Source: a virus
Direction: 5' to 3' (one strand)
IMG/VR virus record: IMGVR_UViG_3300036861_000387
Coordinates: 1-60,242 of that record
Length of the DNA stretch: 60,242 nucleotides
Shown: piece after piece, positions 55,043 to 60,242 of the stretch
How positions within the stretch are numbered: position 1 is the first letter of the stretch
Layout: each line of letters begins with the position of its first letter
The notes under the pieces: model-generated
What the model was told of the DNA's origin: nothing
What the model saw: the letters and a program-made list of their open reading frames with translations, nothing else
The model's database searches: none
Position numbers and translations under genes: made by a program

Positions 55043-56344
55043 TCATGCACTCTCCTGATGCTGGAGCGAGTGGACGTACCGCACGTATTCGCGGGCGGCG
55101 TCGTCCTGGGGTGAGTCAAGGACAGTCCGGAGTCGCCGCAGGTCGTCGTACAACCACTCAAGGAGGTCGATGGACGCCGAGGCGAGGGACTTGCCCTTGG
55201 CAGCGCGGAGCGCCATGACGTCCGACGCGCGATCGAGCAGGGCCGACACGCCAGCCATGACGGCGGCGGCCTCGTCGGTGAATTTCATGCTGCTGGTGTC
55301 GCCGCCCGCGCGCAGCTCCGGGGGCTCACGATCCCCATCCTGCAGGTGGCCGGCGAGGTGGTTGTAGACGCCGCGGCGGTCCGATTCCGGGATGCTGGTC
55401 CCGCCGCGGGCGCCGTTGAGGACCGCGATCCCGGTGGTGCAGGCCCGCAGGTTGGCCGCGCCGCCGGGTTCGTGGTGGTGGGGGAACCGGTAGGAGGCCT
55501 TGACCTCCGGGTCGCCGTCGGAGTCCACCCAGGCGTACACCGAGCGCAGCTCGGCGATGGAGGCGTCGTCGCTGATCGCGGCCTCCGCGGCGGCGGCGTC
55601 CCACGCCTTGGCCACGACCGGGGTCTCGTGCGGGCGGATCGCCGCCTTGTACTCCGACACCATCGTCCTTTCGACCAGCCGGGTGGCTTCGTGGGCGTCG
55701 TAGCCGCCCTCCATGAGCGCCTTCACCGCGAGCGTCCGGGTGTTGACGCCGGAGCCGACCAGCACCGGCGAGACCTCGTGGACCTTCAGCCGCTTGAGGA
55801 ACCGGACATCGCGGCCGTCGAAGGTGCCGCGGTCGGAGTCCAGCACGTCGTAGCCGTAGGACCACTGCTGGCGGGCGCCGAGCTGCTTGACGACGGTGAA
55901 GGTGTCCCGGCCGACCTGGGTGTCCATGAAGAACTGGCCGTCCAGGACGGCCTCGGACTTGGTCTCCCGGATGGTGCCCTTGCCGACCGGCAGTGCCCCG
56001 CCCCAGCTGGTGTGCTGGTAGGACGAGATGATGACCTCGGCGCCGTCCTCGAACGCGCCGTTGGGGGTGACGTCGTCGTCGTCGTCGACGACGTTCAGGG
56101 TGGCGAACACCGCCGACACCTCGCCCTTGGCGGCGTTCTTGATCTCGACGCGCTGCAGCGCCTTGCTCTGAACCATGCGGCCGCTCCTGGCAGTGGGTTC
56201 GGCGTTGTAGAGGGCGGCCATCTGCCGCCGTGCTGCTTCCTGGCTGGCGTGGCACCGGTTCTCAGCCCGACCGGTGTCGTTGTTGATGACGCCCCACGGC
56301 TTTGAAGCCGGGCACTGCTGCGTGCGGGCCACATGCCAGGGCAT
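55043..56344 (-). CDS. prohead maturation protease (S78) with extensions (433 aa)
   Basis: Core residues 60-215: AVFATLNVVDDDDDVTPNGA, SSYQHTSWGG (His111) and KVHEVSPVLVGSG (Ser192) match the HK97 protease active site. Residues 1-55 hold a small Cys/Trp domain (QQCPASKPWGVINNDTG) often seen in actinophage proteases. The C-terminus adds a domain with RFPHHHEPGG. Processes the capsid precursor. Confidence 0.88.
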   Translation of the reverse strand: MPWHVARTQQCPASKPWGVINNDTGRAENRCHASQEAARRQMAALYNAEPTARSGRMVQSKALQRVEIKNAAKGEVSAVFATLNVVDDDDDVTPNGAFEDGAEVIISSYQHTSWGGALPVGKGTIRETKSEAVLDGQFFMDTQVGRDTFTVVKQLGARQQWSYGYDVLDSDRGTFDGRDVRFLKRLKVHEVSPVLVGSGVNTRTLAVKALMEGGYDAHEATRLVERTMVSEYKAAIRPHETPVVAKAWDAAAAEAAISDDASIAELRSVYAWVDSDGDPEVKASYRFPHHHEPGGAANLRACTTGIAVLNGARGGTSIPESDRRGVYNHLAGHLQDGDREPPELRAGGDTSSMKFTDEAAAVMAGVSALLDRASDVMALRAAKGKSLASASIDLLEWLYDDLRRLRTVLDSPQDDAAREYVRYVHSLQHQESA

Positions 56345-56359
56345 CCGGCGACCTCCTGG

Positions 56360-57826
56360 CTATCGCGCGGTGATGGCCTCGCGGATCCTGCCGTTCCCGT
56401 TGGCTGAACCCACGCCGTCCTCGCCGGAGCCGGGCGGCCGCTGCTGCACCGGCAGCAGCCCCGAGTGGCGGCCGCGGAGCCGGTTCAGGTCGTTGGTCTG
56501 CACGAACTCGACTGCCGCGTCGGCTTCCCACCCGCCATCGGCCAGCGTTCGGAGCGCCTGGGCGTCCAGGGAGCGGATCTTGGCGAGGTCGGCGGCGTCC
56601 TCGCGCAGGAACGCGATGTCGCGGTCGTCGTACCACAGCGACGCGCTCGGCCTCGGCGGGGTGACGAGGGTCTGCAGCGAGGCGGCGGCGATCCGCCATA
56701 GCGGCTTCATCGTCTTGTTACCGGTCAGCCGCGCTGCGGTGCCGAGATTCCCGGCGTTCAGCGACGATCCTTCCAGCCCGCCGGCAAGGCCGACCATGGC
56801 CGGGTGCAGCCCAGCAGCGGCCATGATGCGTTCCTCGCCGCCGCCCTGGGTGGTCTTGAACTCCAGGTCGCGGAGGTTGACGCTCAGCGGCTTCACATCG
56901 GCGCCGCCCGCCAGAAACAGCGTCTTGTAGGCCTTGTCGGCGCCCTGATGGGCCTGGCGGAACTTGGCGACGAACTGCTCGAAGGCTTCGTCGTCGGTGT
57001 CCTTGTCAAACACGATCGCCAGATTCGGAGTGGCGCCGTTGGTGAAGAACCGGCTCTTGTGGACGGTGGCGGCCTTGTCGGCGCGGATGTCCTCCACCAG
57101 CGGCGTCAGCCACGACATGCCGCGGTAGCGGGCCAGCGGGTCGGGCAGCGGCGAGAAGTGGCAGACCTCTTCCGGCAGCAGCACCTGCGGGTCCGAACGC
57201 CTACGGCCACCACCAATCGGGGGCGGCTCGTAGATGTAGGCCAGGATGCGGGCGTCCAGCGCGTTGGGGTCGCCGTTGTCGGGGTCGCTCGGCTGGCCGA
57301 TGACGATGGTCACCCAGTCCGGGCGCATGACCACGATCCGCCGGGTCGGGCCCCGCGCCGCCCGCCCCAGCCGGCCGCCATCGTCGGCGAGGGTGGCGTA
57401 GAAGTTCCCCGCCAGGCTGGCGTGGAGCTCCATGCGGGCCAGCAGCTCGCCGGTGGTGCCACCGGGCCACGGCTGCTCCAGTAGCGTCAGCTCCTCGGAG
57501 CCGAACAGCTCACCGGGGCGGCCCTGGCGGTACTCCCGCCACTGGAACCGCGCCTCGGAGAAGATGAGCTGGCGGACCAGCAGGCACGCGAACACCACGC
57601 CATTGGCCTTGTAGGCCGAGGTGACGTAGCCCTCGAAGTTGGTGTCGATCTTTTCGAGGTTGCCGTACAGCGGCGTGGTCGCCAGCAGCGGGGCGGTCAG
57701 CGCGTCGTAGGCCCAGAACGGCGATTGGGAGAACCCCTGGCCGCCGCCGAAGGCGAGGTTGTGCTTGCGGCCGTAGCGGGCCAGCGAGGCCCGCCGACGC
57801 TCGGCGACGGCCTCCAGCACCCCCAT
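56360..57826 (-). CDS. portal protein (488 aa)
   Basis: Typical HK97-type order: TNFEGYVTSAYKANGVVFAC, ELLARMELHASLAGNFYATL, VLLPEEVCHFSPLPDPLARY with the SWLTPL block, FFTNGATPNLAIVFDKD and MAAAGLHPAMVGLAGGLEGS. Dodecamer at one capsid vertex, docking terminase. Confidence 0.93.
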   Translation of the reverse strand: MGVLEAVAERRRASLARYGRKHNLAFGGGQGFSQSPFWAYDALTAPLLATTPLYGNLEKIDTNFEGYVTSAYKANGVVFACLLVRQLIFSEARFQWREYRQGRPGELFGSEELTLLEQPWPGGTTGELLARMELHASLAGNFYATLADDGGRLGRAARGPTRRIVVMRPDWVTIVIGQPSDPDNGDPNALDARILAYIYEPPPIGGGRRRSDPQVLLPEEVCHFSPLPDPLARYRGMSWLTPLVEDIRADKAATVHKSRFFTNGATPNLAIVFDKDTDDEAFEQFVAKFRQAHQGADKAYKTLFLAGGADVKPLSVNLRDLEFKTTQGGGEERIMAAAGLHPAMVGLAGGLEGSSLNAGNLGTAARLTGNKTMKPLWRIAAASLQTLVTPPRPSASLWYDDRDIAFLREDAADLAKIRSLDAQALRTLADGGWEADAAVEFVQTNDLNRLRGRHSGLLPVQQRPPGSGEDGVGSANGNGRIREAITAR

Positions 57827-57828
57827 GG

Positions 57829-58071
57829 CTAGCCGGTCCTGCTGCGCGGGATGGCCTCAGCAGGCTGGATCGGCCGGGTCTGGGCACGGGCGGCGTCCCA
57901 GCCGGTCAGCACCGCCGCCCACGCGAACTCCACCGCCGTCCACATCAGTGCTGCGGCGAATCCCAATGCCAGGAACGGCAGCATCAACAGTGACAGCAGC
58001 GCCCGGCCGAGGTCCACGTCGTGGGCGCGCTCGCCGATCCGGTCGGTGGGGACGCGGTCAAGGATCGTCAT
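57829..58071 (-). CDS. small membrane protein between terminase and portal (80 aa)
   Basis: Charged N-terminus, span LLSLLMLPFLALGFAAALMW to about residue 58, Pro/Arg tail. A membrane protein at this location is known from some actinophages; role unclear. Confidence 0.55.
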   Translation of the reverse strand: MTILDRVPTDRIGERAHDVDLGRALLSLLMLPFLALGFAAALMWTAVEFAWAAVLTGWDAARAQTRPIQPAEAIPRSRTG

Positions 58072-58080
58072 GGTGTCCTC

Positions 58081-59718
58081 TCACTCCCAGGCGACCAGCG
58101 GGATGGCGATGGGCGCAGGTTCGGGCGCCTCGTGCAGGATCCAAACGCCCATGCAGAGCGTCACCGCCGCATCAATGTGGCCCTTGGACTTGCCCTTCTT
58201 GAGCGTGAACCCGCCGCGCTCCTGCGGCACCGCGACCGCGCCCTTCACATGCGCGGCGAAGTCGGGGTCATCGTCGTGGACGATGCGCCGCTGCAGGATC
58301 AGGTCATAGGCCAGCCCGCACGCCGGAGCCATCCGCTGCGGCGACTGGTCGAACTCGATGACCTGGATCCCGTCGTCCTCCAGCAGCCGCGCCGGCACCT
58401 CGAAGAACCGCGGGTCGTACACCACGCCGCGGAATCCGAGGCCCCGGGCGTGCTGACGGATATAGACCCAGACGTCGTCGTGGGGGATACGGCCGCCGTG
58501 CTGGTCGGCCCGCCAGATCCGCGTCGTCGCCGCCAGCCGCCCGTCGGGGAGCTGCTCGATCCGGGTGACGGCCACCGAGTCGTGCCGCAGGGCCATGTCG
58601 ACGACCAGCACCCACGGGTTGGCGTCGTCCGGCGTCCAGGTGCCCTTGCAGTCCTCCCAGGCGCCCGGATGGTCCTTTAGCCAGGAATCTTCAACGATGT
58701 CGACCCAGCGGTTGGCGTAGTAGCGGATCCACTCGTGCCGGGGCATGTCGGGCTTGCCCCAGTCCCGCACCCGGCTCTCGACATCCCAGAGCACGTCGGC
58801 CGCCTGCGACGCCGCCCGCACCGCGACCCGGCGATCCTCCGGATCGTCGTAGTCCAGCCCCTCGGGGGCCTCCTGCCAGTCGAACAGCAGCTTCGGCGCA
58901 GTGCTCGGGTCGTGCAGCGCCCGCTGGCCCCGCTGGTACATCGCCCCCAGCAGCGAACGGTCCTTGTCGAACCCGGCCGTGGACAGGTCCAGAATCCGGC
59001 CGGGGCCGCGGGCGGTCATGCGTTTCTTGGTCGACTTGCCAATGACGGTATGCACCCGCGCCTTGCGGCTGCCAACCTCACCCCACTCGTGCAGCTCGTC
59101 GCCGATGAACAGGTGCGGCAGGCCGCCCTCGTTGGTCCCGGCGACCGCCGCGACCCGCTCCAGTACCCCCGGGCGACCATCGCGGAACTGGATCTTGGTG
59201 TCGTAGACCTCGAAGAAGCCGCACAGCGGTGCCTCGGTGATCTCGTCGTCCTGGCCGCCGACCATCTGCCCGGCCTTGCGGAACAGCTCGTCGGCCTGGT
59301 CCCACGCGGCTGCGGCGATCGGCACGATCGGTGAGGTCGGCGCGATCTGCGGTGGCCCGCCGAACTCCAGCAGCCCGATCGCGGCGATGAACGTCGTCTT
59401 GCCGTCCCCGGTCGCAGCGCCGCGGACGCCCTCGTCATAGCGCCACCAGCGGCACCGCCGGCAGTACTCATACCAGCGGTACAGGAACAGCTGCTGGTCT
59501 TCCCGCAGCCGGAACGGCTGCCCGAAGAAATCGCCCTCCGGCTGGATCAGGTTGTCCTGGATCCACGCGACCGCGACCGGGCCCTCGCTCGGCCACAATG
59601 CCCCACGGCGAGGCTTCCAGCCGCAGTTCTGGCAGGGCGGGTCAGCGGGCCGGGCGACTCTTGCCTTGGACGACCTTGAGGCGCGGGTCTTGGGCCTGGG
59701 GGCTGTTGCGGTTGCCAT
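58081..59718 (-). CDS. terL: terminase large subunit (545 aa)
   Basis: N-terminal zinc-type CQNCGW, Walker A GAATGDGKTT (residues 100-109), Walker B LFIGDELHEW (Asp207, Glu208), nuclease acidic residues at LVVDMALRHD (Asp374) and KGHIDAAVTL (Asp516). GGAGG precedes the ATG, which lies inside the end of terS by 77 bases. ATP-driven motor and nuclease that packages DNA. Confidence 0.95.
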   Translation of the reverse strand: MATATAPRPKTRASRSSKARVARPADPPCQNCGWKPRRGALWPSEGPVAVAWIQDNLIQPEGDFFGQPFRLREDQQLFLYRWYEYCRRCRWWRYDEGVRGAATGDGKTTFIAAIGLLEFGGPPQIAPTSPIVPIAAAAWDQADELFRKAGQMVGGQDDEITEAPLCGFFEVYDTKIQFRDGRPGVLERVAAVAGTNEGGLPHLFIGDELHEWGEVGSRKARVHTVIGKSTKKRMTARGPGRILDLSTAGFDKDRSLLGAMYQRGQRALHDPSTAPKLLFDWQEAPEGLDYDDPEDRRVAVRAASQAADVLWDVESRVRDWGKPDMPRHEWIRYYANRWVDIVEDSWLKDHPGAWEDCKGTWTPDDANPWVLVVDMALRHDSVAVTRIEQLPDGRLAATTRIWRADQHGGRIPHDDVWVYIRQHARGLGFRGVVYDPRFFEVPARLLEDDGIQVIEFDQSPQRMAPACGLAYDLILQRRIVHDDDPDFAAHVKGAVAVPQERGGFTLKKGKSKGHIDAAVTLCMGVWILHEAPEPAPIAIPLVAWE

Positions 59719-60172
59719 CAGCGCCTCCGTAGCGGGCGTTCATCTCCCGCAGGGAGCGCGCCTCGGTGATCGCCGCGATCCCCAACGACGCCGCGTTCAG
59801 CCCACCAATGCCGAGCTGCTTCTCGCAGGTCTCCACCGTCGCCCTGGCCTGCTCGGCAAGTTTGTACAGCGGGTTCAGGATCTCTTGCCCCATCGACCCC
59901 GTGGATACCGGGTCAGCGTCGGCCAGCACGAGCGTCCTGAAGTAGCGGTCGAGGGCGTCGACCCACCGCAACAGCACGACCTTCGCCGACGGCGTCAGCA
60001 GCAGGGCCTGCCGGTCCGACCAGAACGCCTCCCACGCGACCCTCGCCTCTGCGCAGAGGTCCGCCGATGGGTCGAACCGGTCGACCCGCAGGCCGGGAAC
60101 GATGCCGAGGTCGGCACGCTGGCCGTTGCGCTTGTCCACCGCCGTCCCGGCGGTCTTCTTGGCTCGGGGCAC
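59642..60172 (-). CDS. terminase small subunit, P27-like (176 aa)
   Basis: GTG start. Basic N-terminus (MPRAKKTAGTAVDKRNGQRA), central helices (SAKVVLLRWVDALDRYFRTL, QEILNPLYKLAEQARATVET) and LGIGGLNAASLGIAAI in the C-terminal half, a pattern known from P27-type small terminases. Recognises the packaging site, which should be close by. Confidence 0.8.
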   Translation of the reverse strand: MPRAKKTAGTAVDKRNGQRADLGIVPGLRVDRFDPSADLCAEARVAWEAFWSDRQALLLTPSAKVVLLRWVDALDRYFRTLVLADADPVSTGSMGQEILNPLYKLAEQARATVETCEKQLGIGGLNAASLGIAAITEARSLREMNARYGGADGNRNSPQAQDPRLKVVQGKSRPAR

Positions 60173-60242
60173 GGAAACTCACCGCCTGGGGAAAACGGGG
60201 GACGTGGTACCAGCGATCGACGCGAGGGGGCGCGGGGGCGAG
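60173..60242. other. right terminal segment
   Basis: Non-coding except for GTG start signals of terS (GGTGAGTTTCC). The segment ends in the 6 bases GGCGAG with which the window begins. Candidate packaging-site neighbourhood. Confidence 0.3.

Noticed and set aside
52774-55218. 814-codon open frame on the plus strand
   Set aside because: Lies antisense to the capsid and decoration genes; composition is that of a mirror frame and no domain is visible.
1-60242. tRNA genes, rRNA genes or CRISPR arrays
   Set aside because: No cloverleaf with a CCA-type end, no rRNA landmarks and no regularly spaced identical repeats were seen by eye.

Overview
The window looks like one essentially complete genome of a temperate, long-tailed (siphovirus-type) phage of a high-GC actinobacterium. 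The evidence is a full head-tail gene set (terminase, portal, protease, capsid, tail tube, tape measure), a tyrosine integrase and an amidase endolysin. The host group is inferred from marker families known mainly from Actinobacteria: WhiB, DUF397, an XRE-DUF5753 regulator with a DUF6879 partner, DUF2637 and a BldC/MerR-like excisionase candidate. The genus cannot be told from the sequence. Coding density is close to total, and most adjacent cistrons overlap by ATGA, GTGA, TGATG or TAATG.

Layout. (1) 66-20344, minus strand: the early/lytic arm, about 57 mostly tiny coupled genes read leftward from an XRE regulator at 20344. Recognisable members are an MT-A70 methyltransferase, a RecT-like annealing protein, a DnaD-like initiator and helicase-loader-like pair, a RusA-like resolvase, an intein-split DNA methylase and two HNH proteins. 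(2) 20345-20507: a divergent control region with two opposed promoters and several inverted repeats. (3) 20508-24801, plus strand: the lysogeny arm, with a repressor candidate, integrase, excisionase candidate, a DUF397 protein, an HNH nuclease and small accessory genes. (4) 24727-26266, minus: an XRE-DUF5753/DUF6879/small-protein regulatory cassette. (5) 26428-30764, plus: a plasmid-like accessory island with a DUF2637 membrane protein, a lytic transglycosylase, several micro membrane proteins and WhiB. (6) 30886-33485, minus: endolysin and HNH genes. (7) 33566-34277, plus: three small genes behind a strong promoter/operator. (8) 34274-60172, minus: lysis-associated membrane proteins, tail and appendage genes, then connector, capsid, protease, portal and terminase.

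How it fits together. Early and late genes read in the same direction, so if the ends join, the early arm runs into terS and on through the late genes. No replicative polymerase, primase or helicase was recognised, so replication probably recruits host enzymes through the initiator/loader pair. Two DNA methyltransferases without a recognisable partner nuclease suggest self-modification against host restriction.

Main items for a second look: three plus-strand genes without ribosome-binding sites wedged into the minus-strand tail operon, with stop codons interlocked with the neighbouring gene; a -1 frameshift in the tail assembly chaperone; an intein with a homing-endonuclease domain; a 13-fold repeat structural protein; a GH26-like hydrolase among the tail genes; a collagen-like membrane protein beside the lysis genes; and a recurring G-rich junction sequence that appears to serve as a reusable ribosome-binding cassette across the early arm.
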